DNA from: Lentinula raphanica
Lineage: Eukaryota > Basidiomycota > Agaricomycetes > Agaricales > Omphalotaceae
DNA: 64,000 nt
Direction: 5' to 3'
Assembly (NCBI GenBank): GCA_027919835.1
Contig: JANVFP010000035.1
Coordinates: 310,001 to 374,000 of the forward strand
This document shows, piece after piece, positions 34,930-45,751 of the stretch; the stretch's first letter is position 1, and each line of letters starts with the position of its first letter. The position numbers and the translations under genes were made by a program. The notes below the pieces were generated by a model. It was not told the DNA's origin and did no database searches. It saw only the letters and a program-made list of their open reading frames with translations.

Positions 34930-35592
34930 TTAGTTCCACGCGATCCCTCGTACAGGAGCACCATCACATCCGACGAGGTTTATCGGTAAGAGATTCACCG
35001 TGACCGTTGGTCCTTGCAGCTTTTCTAGAGCTTTTAGGTTCTCAACAATGAATCCTCCTCGACCTAAGAACGCATGATGGAACGGAAAGTCCCAAGGGGG
35101 TTCTAACTGTGATTTATCGGGGCTTGCACAGTCGATTCCAATCACAGAGATTCCGCTAGCAATGAGTTTCTCTGCGACATCAGGGCTCAGATACGGATGG
35201 TCCCAATATATCTGCTGATCCGAGCCCCAGTGTTTCGACCACCCAGTGTGAAGGAGGAGAATTATTCCTGGTTCGATTTTTTCAGCGTGAGGATTCTGAG
35301 AGATATCGTTCCATGTGATGATCTCTTTAGGACCTTTGTGTGTGAGGTCTAAGACGAGGGCGTGCCCGACAAGAGCATTGAGAGGGATTTGATCGATGGT
35401 TTTCCCGTCAGCAATGAAATGTGATGGTGCATCGATGTGGGTTCCTGTGTGAGAACCGAAGCTGACCGCATGCATACTGAATCCATCTTTCGGAACGGTC
35501 GCGATTGGACAACAGGTGAGCTGAGGAAGGCCTGGAGGGATCGACATGTGCTCTGGGTCGAGTGGATGAGAGAGGTCGACGAGGTTCATCAT
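34930..35592 (-). CDS. Cyclase-family metal-dependent hydrolase, copy 2
   Basis: Single exon, 220 residues from ATG 35592 (MMNLVDLSHPLDPEHM). The metal-binding segment is GSHTGTHIDAPSHF and the later catalytic segment HHAFLGRGGFIVENL. It shares LSHPLDP, LTCCPIAT (FTCCPVAT in copy 1), VLDLTHK, LHTGWS and GDGAPVRG-like ends with copy 1, so the two are an old tandem pair. Most changes lie in surface loops, and a longer acidic insert follows LTHKGPKEIITW. Reaction by family: amide or ester hydrolysis with a divalent metal. Divergent from the D-amino-acid oxidase gene across a 450-bp spacer. Confidence 0.9.
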   Translation of the reverse strand: MMNLVDLSHPLDPEHMSIPPGLPQLTCCPIATVPKDGFSMHAVSFGSHTGTHIDAPSHFIADGKTIDQIPLNALVGHALVLDLTHKGPKEIITWNDISQNPHAEKIEPGIILLLHTGWSKHWGSDQQIYWDHPYLSPDVAEKLIASGISVIGIDCASPDKSQLEPPWDFPFHHAFLGRGGFIVENLKALEKLQGPTVTVNLLPINLVGCDGAPVRGIAWN

Positions 35593-36043
35593 GGTAGGCA
35601 CAGACTCGGAATACGCTCCAGGATTACGTTAGAGAAAGGTTATATTGTTTTCAGACTCTTATACTGAACAAGTGGCTAATGATAGTAGCCATTGCCGTTA
35701 GGAGTGACGATTCTTCAGGCTATAGGAAGCCAATTGTGCAAAGAAAATCTGTAGTGCCTGTTGGTCAGAACCCCGGGGACCGAAAGACGCCGCAAAGACG
35801 AGAGTGCAGCAGGCAAGTGATGATTCGGTATTCATTGCGGTGAATTACATTCTGCGTATGATAGCAAGAACCTGATGGTGAGTGTCCAAGCGAGTCAAGA
35901 GATGCGGTACTACATGTGCATGGTTCCAGATACATAGTGGAAGAAGACCGAACTGATAAAAGAAAACTTTTTAGCCGCTGACAAAAATCCTTGTCTGAAC
36001 CGGTCCGGATGCTCCGGTCCTTCTCTACTTTGAACTCTCTCGC
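35593..36043. promoter_or_regulatory. Divergent spacer between cyclase copy 2 and D-amino-acid oxidase
   Basis: About 450 bp between opposed genes; presumed promoters for both. An upstream ATG at 36009 opens a short out-of-frame uORF across the first DAO intron. No individual binding site identified. Confidence 0.5.
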
Positions 36044-37426
36044 AGTGAGTGTTAGCTGAGAGCTCGATTAAACTTGCTGCTACTGATACTACCTAGTGTC
36101 TCCCACCGTCGCCATCATCGGCTCTGGTGTCACTGGTCTCTCCGTTGCACTTGCGCTATCAAGAACATACGATGTAACTATCATTGCGCGGGATTTGGTA
36201 GGTGATAATGAATCCCATGGCTGGGCTTCGCCTTGGTAATGCGCGCGGCGCAAGAACCATATGCAGATAGACTGACTGACTATTCATCTATTGATTTATA
36301 CAGGGCAGGTGCTGGCTGGCGTGTTTGTCTTTATTGCACGTTGTATCCTCGAGTCGACTACAATCATGATTTCAACAGCCACATATTGGTACCTCCGATG
36401 CAGATATTGAAATGCAGAAATCCTCATTCAGGTATATGTGGAAACTGGCCGAAACAAGTCCAGATTGCGGCTTGAAGGTTAGATATTTGACCTTCTGTCT
36501 ATTCTGAGTCTCATGAAGCTGGTTCTCAGCGAGTCAAAAGCATTGATTATTTCGACCAAGTGACGGATGAAGATCAAGTATGGTATAAGGATTTCATGCC
36601 CGGTGTACGCCGTTGCTACGTGGTACACTCTTAATATGCATTCTCAACACTCAATCTCTAGTGTCGACGGATTCCTACAGAACAGCTTCCTCAAGATGTA
36701 ACTCTTGGTTTCGAGTTAGAAACCATCGTCGCCAACCCTTTGATCTATCTTCAGTGGCTCAGGGACCGACTATCAACTCCAGGTGTCACTTTCGTACGAA
36801 AGGAGCTCAAACACATTTCCGAAGTGAAGGATATCGTACCAGAGGTCGATGTTGTAGTGAACGCCAGCGGCGTAGGTGCTAAATATCTCGGCGGAGTAGA
36901 AGATGAGCTGGTAGAAGAGTTGAGAGGACAGACGATGCTGGTCAGATCGAAAGAAACGACTGTGATCTGTCGAAGGTATGCCGATGCTGTCCCGGTCTTA
37001 TGCTGGTAACATTCATACATGAACGTTTGCAGTGGAGACGTGTACGCGTATTCAATACCTCGTCTGGACGGTACTGCTATCATTGGCGGGATAAGCCAAC
37101 CCGGAAACACTTCTACCAAGCTCGATCCAGCACTCAGAGCTGAGATTCTCCGGCGCGCCCGTCTGATCACTTCCCCCGATGCCTATCCAGAGAAAGTAGA
37201 AGACCTCGATATCGTTCAGGAGATTGTCGGGATCCGCCCTGGGAGGATTGGCGGCGTACGAGTCGAAAAGGAAGTGTTGAGGTTGTCTCCTACAGCTGAG
37301 ATGAACGTTGTACATGCATATGGAGTAGGCGGTACAGGATACAAATACTCTGCGGGGTTGGCGAAGAAAGTCGCTGAATATGTGGATGAGTTCATCTATG
37401 GAGATGGAGCAGCTTTACAGCTGTGA
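36044..37426 (+). CDS. D-amino-acid oxidase (FAD)
   Basis: Exons 36044 (the A of the start codon), 36097..36235, 36304..36322, 36379..36477, 36530..36604, 36662..36975 and 37033..37426; 346 residues. The N-terminus is MSPTVAIIGSGVTGLSVAL, a dinucleotide fold. Later motifs are VTIIARDL, WASPWAGAGWRPH, YMWKLAE, VWYKDFMPG, VVNASGVGAKYLGG, GIRPGRIGG (the substrate-carboxylate Arg region) and YGVGGTGYKYSAG. These match fungal D-amino-acid/D-aspartate oxidases, which deaminate D-amino acids with H2O2 release. The best splice (GTGAGT donor) builds the initiator ATG across the first intron. The C-terminus (ALQL) is not a canonical peroxisomal PTS1. Substrate range is not determined. Confidence 0.92.
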
Positions 37427-37725
37427 CAAATAACTAGTCCGTTCAAATCGAAGGGTTCCTCTGATGAATACAACTTATTAACGAATCTCGTTATTTTATA
37501 GCAGTTCTGACACAGCAATCCGGAAGTATGCAAGAGCGCATATTGAGTTGAATGTGTCGATTCAAGGTATGTATACTATGCAGCTGAATAAATTGCACAC
37601 TCTCTCCGTGTTTCCGCGTTTCCCTGTGTATGTCCGGACTGATCTATCCACCAAAGCGGTGTGAGCGCCCAGTATAAGTGCGTCTTCGTCGAGGTGTCTT
37701 ACCTATCACCTATTGAAGACGCACA

Positions 37726-39777
37726 ATGGCTCCACGTTCTCCAATGAAGGCACTGACTCCCCTCCAAATCCCTATCAAACCTGCAAGGACCCCGAGTCCC
37801 GAGCAAGCCAAGCACGATGTGGAACAACCTCTACTACCTCAGACCATGCAAGAATCTGTGGCACCTCCGACAAAGAATATATCTTCATTTTGGCTGAAAA
37901 CACGGTTCTTGACGCGAGGGAGACGAATAGGCATATGGAAGAGCGTGAAAACCATCGTGTTTTCTTCATGTAAGTGCTGTCCTGCATATATTCCGTTCAT
38001 GTCTGAAATTCTCACTCATCAGGGCTCAACGTTTTGGTTATCTTCATACCACTTTCTTGGATCGCGCATTTCTTAAACCGAGAGGATGCTGAGCATCCGG
38101 AGCATTACTATCCCTTCAGCATCACATTTTCATGTAAGGAATTAGGAAGGTTCCGCTCTGAAATTCTCAATCTCATTCCACATCTTTCAGTGGCTTTATT
38201 TGCCCTAGTACCCCTCCAAGGGCTAGTCGAATACGGGGGTGAACAAATGAGTCTCTACTGTGGCAAAGACTTGGGCGACCTCATTTCCGTGACATTGAGT
38301 AAGTGAGTGCCGACTTTCACGATCACAACTTTGCATCTTTGTGTGACTGGTATCATTTTCAAAAGCACCGTAGAGGCAGTTTTGGCGATCGTGCTTTTCT
38401 CCAAATGCGAGTGCGTATCGAGATTTATCTATGTCTTGATTAAACAGGATCTGCTTTTTCTGACACTCCTTTGCAGGTTCCGACTTCTCCAATCCACTAT
38501 GGTCGGGGTGACTCTCCTTCATCTCCTCTTCGTCCCTGGTATCACCTTCATCGTTGGCGGAGCGAAGCTCGTGTATCAGGAGCTGAACCCACATATTGCT
38601 CAGCTAAACCACACATTGCTGATAACAGGGTATGTTGAGATCAAAGATAGAATATATGTCAACCACTCACCGAAATCTTAGCGTCCTTTCCATGGTTCTG
38701 CCATTTGCTCTATACACTACGATCCACGAAGTGGATTCATCCTCAGACACGAATGCGCTTCAAGTGAAGATATTGATGATCAGTCGTGGGCTAGCAGTAA
38801 TCCTTCATTATCTGTTCGTGATCCAAACATTTGCCGTGGTCCCCACTTACGCTCGTCAGATGTTTTCAGATATATCCTTTCCCGTATTTTTCTGCATAAC
38901 CCACCAGGCAATGACAATTCGTTTCGCGCACTTCCCGATGCACCAGCTGCAATTGTCCAACAAGAACGAGATCTGCTCGAAAAAGAACCCGAAATCAATC
39001 CTTGGGTTTGCATGATTTTGCTCGTTTTGACTATTGGCTTGATCGCTCCTACTACACAATTTGTGAGTACAATCAATAATTGCGAAGAGTCTAACTGATC
39101 AAGTTCTACAGCTTGCTGATAGCGTCGACATAGTGGGAGAAGTTGAAGGTAGTATCCCCGAGGAGTATGTTATCCTCAGCTCTCCTCCATTTCGACAACG
39201 TCTGAGTTTCATCTCCTACTAGATGGTTTGGTCTTATTCTTCTACCTCTCGCCACATACAGCGCGGACGGTCTACTAGCCTTTGGTCATTTCTTACGCTC
39301 AATCGTTCGACACTTCCGCGGACAATCCACAGAGCCGTTGGTTCTAGCGAAAGCACGCTCAATCGATATGGCCATCCAATTCAACTTGTTCTGGGTGCCA
39401 GTACTTGTTGTGACCGGCTGGGTCAATAACAAACCGATGTCCCTGTTATTTGGTCAGAACAGCCATCTCCAACCGAGGTCCTTACCTCTGACCTATCTTA
39501 CACACAGATCGTTTTGAAGTGATAGTCTTGATCGGTGCTTGCTTCTTGGTCAACTATGTGACCGCGGACGCGAAGACGAATTGGGCGGAAGGTGCCACAA
39601 TGGTTTCGTTTTATGTTATGATAGTAAGTACAAGTTCTTTTCATCAACATGGAACAAGTTGACCCTCATGAATTACGGTTGCTTCTTCGCTAGGCTTTGA
39701 CTGCATGGTTTTATGTCAGTGACCCCGAAATATCGCAGCTGCTCGTTGGTGGCCACTGTCAGGCTGCGAGTGAATAG
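37726..39777 (+). CDS. Divergent CAX-type calcium/proton exchanger
   Basis: Exons 37726..37969, 38023..38133, 38191..38302, 38366..38410, 38477..38629, 38682..38854, 38908..39062, 39112..39164, 39223..39452, 39508..39623 and 39694..39777; 491 residues. A polar N-terminus of about 80 residues precedes about ten transmembrane segments. The first exchanger repeat reads LSNTVEAVLAIVLF with EFRLLQSTMVG, close to GNAVEL...EIRxxQ of Vcx1/CAX. In the second repeat the canonical GNAAEH is replaced by TYSADG, and the loop HFLRSIVRHFRGQSTEP is unusual. So the fold is CAX but the ion site is altered. The junction near 38855-38907 is uncertain: the alternative reading LCFQIY resembles the family better but breaks the frame. 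Vacuolar location is typical of the family. Confidence 0.85.
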
Positions 39778-40866
39778 CAGATGTGTTTAAATTCAGTTCC
39801 AGGAGTTCAAGTCTCTTTTTATATTTATGAGAAGCTGAATCATCACCGCAAAGTTGAAGTTCTGTAATTGACCATCGACTCTGTTACGCATCGTGTATGC
39901 TGTATCTTTCACATCGTGGTGCACTAAAACCAAAGTAGACTCTGTAGAGCGATTGGACAACATTACTTACTGTTTTCATTGGCACACCGTAGGAATCAAT
40001 AAGATAAGGGTATACGTGGAACGTTGAGTCAGATTACACAGGGCACGAGATGCGAGAGAGAGAGACCATTTGACTTCGTGAGGACACAAGAGTGATAGGA
40101 GATAATAGTTCTATGGCAATAAGTAATGAGCAAGATCAAGGAAAACAGGAACAAAGAGGATGGGGATATACTAGTGGGATTGCAGCAGAGATGAATGGAA
40201 TAGGATATTGTACAAACTTAGTGGGGGAAGATGGGGGGAGCCGCAGGCCTCAATATAAAAGAGGGAATAGGAAAGAGTGAGGGTGTCATCGACAAAGGTC
40301 GAAACATGCGAGGAAAAGTCCGAACAAGTGCGGCATTGAAAGATGTACAGGTTGTGATATGGTAAGGATTGAAGGAAAAAACAGGATGATGACAAAGAGT
40401 CTGGTTACTTGTGCTTTCTTCTCCCCATACTGTCCTCGTCCATACGTGCATCATACCCGCGGGTACAACTCCTTTTTGTCTGCAACTCCGATCCGTCCAT
40501 CACTCTTCACATACTCAATCTCAAAGAACTGTCATCACGGAGACGTCCATCTCCGTACCCTGTGTCACCCTGCAATGAATTACAAGTAGAGGAAAGAAAA
40601 AACGTAGATCGTTCCCCCCTATCTTGACCCACGAAAGCATAATACCAATCAACGCTCGGAATATAAAAAAGAAAAAAACGGAAAAAAGGAGATAGGAATA
40701 ATACACAGCCTGAGCCTGAACTCAGGACAGGAAAGAAACGTGAACCTTTCAAGGGGATAGGGAGGACAATGGAAAGGAGCGCGCCAGGGACGACCCGAGC
40801 TGCAACGACACAGAGAGGTTCTGGTGTATCGTTGCCGGGTCGCAGTGTTAACCCCATTGGGTTGTT
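39778..40866. other. Convergent spacer between exchanger and PP1
   Basis: About 1.1 kb, probably long 3' untranslated regions; purine-rich with a GAGAGAGAGA tract near 40053. Short frames have no motif support. Confidence 0.55.
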
Positions 40867-42331
<1,465 letters not shown>

Positions 42332-43339
42332 TGATATTCTGTCCAGTCAAGAAACTTCTACTCCACAGATTCGAGCTCCTTCCCAGGTTCGTGTTTTCCG
42401 GTGCTTTTTGAGGTTGAGTCGTCGTAAGGGAAAAAACTTCTGACGACAAGGATAAAAAGAGAACAAGGTTAGTTTTTTCTTCGGTTTAGTTGAGTAATTT
42501 GGTGCGCACCTTTATACAAAGAAAAGAAAACGGCTTCGAAACTGGAGATAACGGTGGTCAAAGGAGCTCGTCAGTGAGCAGCCGGCTGTCGAGGACGTTA
42601 ATAATCGATTGTTGGGGCAGTACACAAGATAAGTTCTCCCAAAACCGGATGCGTTTCTCGGCGCTGAGCGTGGGAATTTGATATGGGGCGGCAAACAGCC
42701 GCACGACCGTGACAGCTTCAAGTTTTTTTTGCAATCTCTACAGGTAAGTACACTTGTTATCCTCAAGAAATTGCGATAACTATGCTCGTTGATAGTGCTT
42801 GCTATATACACCAGACACTGGACATCTCAGCGTTGACCTAGAGGTAACAACGGAACAAACCGGATTCGGCGTTTTCTTTTCGTCTTGGTCCATTTGGGAC
42901 AGCTTTCTATTTAGTGCTTAGTATCCCTTCAATTTTGCGATTGCTGACATCCTCAACAGCTCTTCAACTACTCGAAAACTTTGGCCACCTATTGACGAGC
43001 AGTACCGAGATGTAAGAGAATCCCACAAGCAGTCGGGTTTTGACTACAGCTTTCTACCTCGCTGAGAAAGACGTCTTCAAGTTCTACAGCGTGTGCTACG
43101 CTACATATATGACCCTCACGCAAACAACACTGATTGCTGTGAAGGACTCTAGAATCTATTCCCCTTGAAGCCAACAATGTGTACATAGCCACACGGGGAG
43201 TGCGACGCCCAACCATAAATTGTCTTCCAATCTCATCCTCATCGCACTTTATCAATAGCCTTACGGTAACCAGGTCCAGTCGGTCCTACAGCACGAAGGC
43301 AGCGGGTTAGAACGTCTGTTTCCCCTTTTTCCTTTCGTT
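42332..43339. other. PP1 promoter region and flank
   Basis: About 1 kb upstream of PP1, without a supported gene. It contains pyrimidine tracts near 42470-42480 and 42725 on the + strand, compatible with a housekeeping promoter on the minus strand. Confidence 0.5.
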
Positions 43340-43625
43340 CCTGTCATCAATGACACAGCTCTCTCGGCGAGCTAATGATCAAGCTGTACAAATTCAAGCG
43401 CCAATCGTTTCGACTGGCAAACTCAGCTGGAGAAAACAGTTCGAGTCATTAACTTCATTTTCTGCAAGAACTTCGATCGCTTTCCAATCACTACATTCTA
43501 TGACCTCGAACCTCTCTACCATAGAACGCTTTCAGGCCTTGCGGTATCACGAGCAGGCTCGATAGCCCGTTGACATGAACGAAGAACAATTGTTAGCCTA
43601 TCGTACAATGGTATGTATTACCATC

Positions 43626-44431
43626 TTAGTGACCAGCACTCCACTTACGCAACTTATCCACAATGATCTGTAACACAAATCAAATCAGCGTCGAACGGTA
43701 ATACACAAGAGACTGTAACAGCCACTGACATTGCTTCCTTGGATATCCAGACGGATGTCCTCCGCGTCCCACAGGTTTCCCGTGATATATCTACCCCTGC
43801 TCTGAACTTTTCCATACAGAGCCACTACCTGTTCTCCATGCAAATCCTCCTTGAGATAGAATCTGATGAATCCACGATTATCAAGCGCCGGTGTACCCTC
43901 GGGAGCTGTATGCTCAATGCCTGCCATTTCCAAGAAGCTGATCACCTTCTTCGATCTCAAAAGTTTGTGACCTCTACGATACTCAAGTTTGAAAATCCTC
44001 TCGGGCATTAAAGGAAGGGTGAACATTTGATGCCAATCAGCGAGGGTGTCGTCCTCCGGCTCCGTTTTCTATCATCATCCAATGAGTGCGTTAGCAAAAA
44101 GAATCAAGAACATTGATATATCACGTACCACTATGATACCGGGTGTGATGGCAGGAAGAGCAGGCGAACGTGCACTAGATGTACCAAGGGCACCAGGTGG
44201 GCTAGGTGAACCAGTCGGTTCTTTGACTGTGGTGGGCCCGCCGGGTACACCAAGAGTGAGTCCCGCGTCAGTGCTAGGTACGCCCAGTGTGCTAGTAGAA
44301 TGGGATTGGATAGGACTAGCGCATGCAAGCGAAACCAGTCCGAGGAACAACAGACCGGCGATTCCATTGGCTTTGACATCGAAGGGACCAGAGTGGGGAC
44401 GATAGGAGGGTCTGAATGCTGAGAACATCAT
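43626..44431 (-). CDS. Secreted-protein family B, member B2
   Basis: Exons 44431..44129, 44068..43730 and 43667..43626 give 227 residues, both introns phase 0. MMFSAFRPSYRPHSGPFDVK precedes the hydrophobic signal GIAGLLFLGLVSLACA and SPIQS. A Pro/Gly/Ser/Thr-rich linker of about 60 residues follows (GVPGGPTTVKEPTGSPSPPG). The folded domain reads FKLEYRRGHKLLRSKKVISF, GIEHTAPEGTPALDNRGFIR, EQVVALYGKVQSRGRYITG and NLWDAEDIRLDIQGS; its alternating pattern suggests beta strands. The short last exon (IIVDKLRKWSAGH) matches those of B1 and B3. I do not recognise the domain. It is tandemly duplicated with B3; predicted secreted or signal-anchored. Confidence 0.78.
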
Positions 44432-44481
44432 TTTGGGAGTGACAGAGAAGTTCTTGTACTAGTAGTATAGTCGAACGTTGG

Positions 44482-44531
44482 GTCTTTGACCAGCAAAGGA
44501 TTCAAGAAGGAGGCTAACCAGCAGCTGAGGG
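44482..44531 (-). promoter_or_regulatory. Family B leader block before B2
   Basis: GTCTTTGACCAGCAAAGG, then AGGCTAACCAGCAGCTGAGG, beginning 50 bp before the B2 start. A TATAAAG on the sense strand about 80 bp further upstream suggests that the block lies in the 5' leader or just at the transcription start. Confidence 0.75.
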
Positions 44532-45096
44532 ATTTGATAGGATATTCCGAAAGAGTCTTTATAATGCTCAGTGGGGCAGGCCGATGAAAACTCTGATGGA
44601 CTGAATGGATAAATCACCCCGAAACTGAGGCTACAACTCCCTCAGTCAAGATGTTCGATGTCAGGCAATTATGTATCTTTAGTAGTATGGCTCCATGCAA
44701 TTGGCATTGACGAACGAACGAGATGCAAACTGAAGACACTAGTACATGAAACTGATTAGAAAAAAAATATAGTGATGATCTTATAAATAATAACACGAAT
44801 CGAGAACGTTTCTACTCGGACTGGCGAACTTAGCTAGAGAAAGCAATTCGAGTTTCCACGGAGTCTCTCATCTTCTTCAGCATCTCAAAGAACTTCAGTC
44901 CCGAGTCAACGTCCAATCATTACATCCTATAACCTTGAAACTCCACCTCTTGAAAATGCTTTCAGACCTCCAAGTGGTATATAACGAGTAGGCTCGATGG
45001 CCCGTTGATATTTGAAGCGAAGAACAAGTGTTAGCCTACTAGTACGAGTCGTACACTGATACTAGTACTATGTATTAGTACCATCCTGACCAGTGA

Positions 45097-45751
45097 CTAA
45101 GTAGCACTCCACTCGGACATCTTATTCACCTTCACCTGCGATCGAAATTAGGTCAACACAAGAGATTGTAATTGTCACTAACTTTGCTTCCTTCGATGTT
45201 CAGATAAATTTTTCTGCGATCTTTCGCGTCCCACAACAATCCCGTAATATATCTGCCTTTGCTCCGAACTCGTCCAGAAAGAACCACTACCTCTTCCCCA
45301 GGCAAAACATCCACAAGATCGAATCTGATATATCCTCGATTCAGAGTCGGTGTACCCTCAGGATCTGTATGCCTAATGCCTCCCATTTCCAAGAACTTGA
45401 TCACCTTGGAGTTAGATACCGATTTTCGGCGACCTTTACGATACACAAGTCTGAATTTCCTTTCAAGTGGCGGCTCGGGCGTAGGGGTATTCAGTTGTTG
45501 CCAGTTTGTCCTCGCTAGGGACTCGTCCTCCGACCCCGATTGAGGAGTCTATCATCAGCCATTGAGTATGCGGGCAAAACACAACAACAATCTAACTCAT
45601 ACCACTATGATACCAGGTGTGACAGGCCTTGGAGATGGTGACCGTGCACCAGCTGCGCCAGGCGAACCAGATGGTTCTTCGACTGGCATGGTGCCAGGCG
45701 CACTGACGCTAGGTACGCTCAGTGTCAAAGCAGAACGAGGGATAGGACTAG
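45097..45751 (-). pseudogene. Secreted-protein family B, member B3: main part, cut off from its signal peptide
   Basis: Exons 45751..45603 (3' part of exon 1), 45548..45183 and 45135..45097. It encodes a Pro/Ser linker (SPSPRPVTPGIIV), then the family domain: RKFRLVYRKGRRKSVSNSKV, GIRHTDPEGTPTLNRGYIRF, EEVVVLSGRVRSKGRYITG, LLWDAKDRRKIYLNIEGSK and the last exon VKVNKMSEWSAT. Introns are phase 0 as in B2. Directly upstream of 45751 the frame runs into unrelated sequence and a stop. The missing start, signal peptide and leader block lie intact at 48741-48970, beyond an inserted element. The two parts match B2 and join in frame at the 6-bp CTAGTC duplication, giving about 220 residues. No promoter or start now serves this part. 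Confidence 0.8.

Larger units (their letters stand above)
43340..44810. repeat. Tandem segmental duplication, unit 1 (contains B2)
   Basis: The downstream flank (GGCAAACTCAGCTGGAGAAA at about 43421), gene body, leader block and upstream flank (AACTCCCTCAGTCAAGATGT) recur in the same order at about 44820-49430. Unit 2 is longer because of the 2,989-bp insertion in B3. Confidence 0.75.

Noticed and set aside
38855..38907. Reading LCFQIY at 38860 as the true exchanger sequence
   Set aside because: It fits the family pattern but leads to a stop and cannot be joined to the next exon; the model with a 53-bp intron keeps the frame, so the alternative is noted but not adopted.
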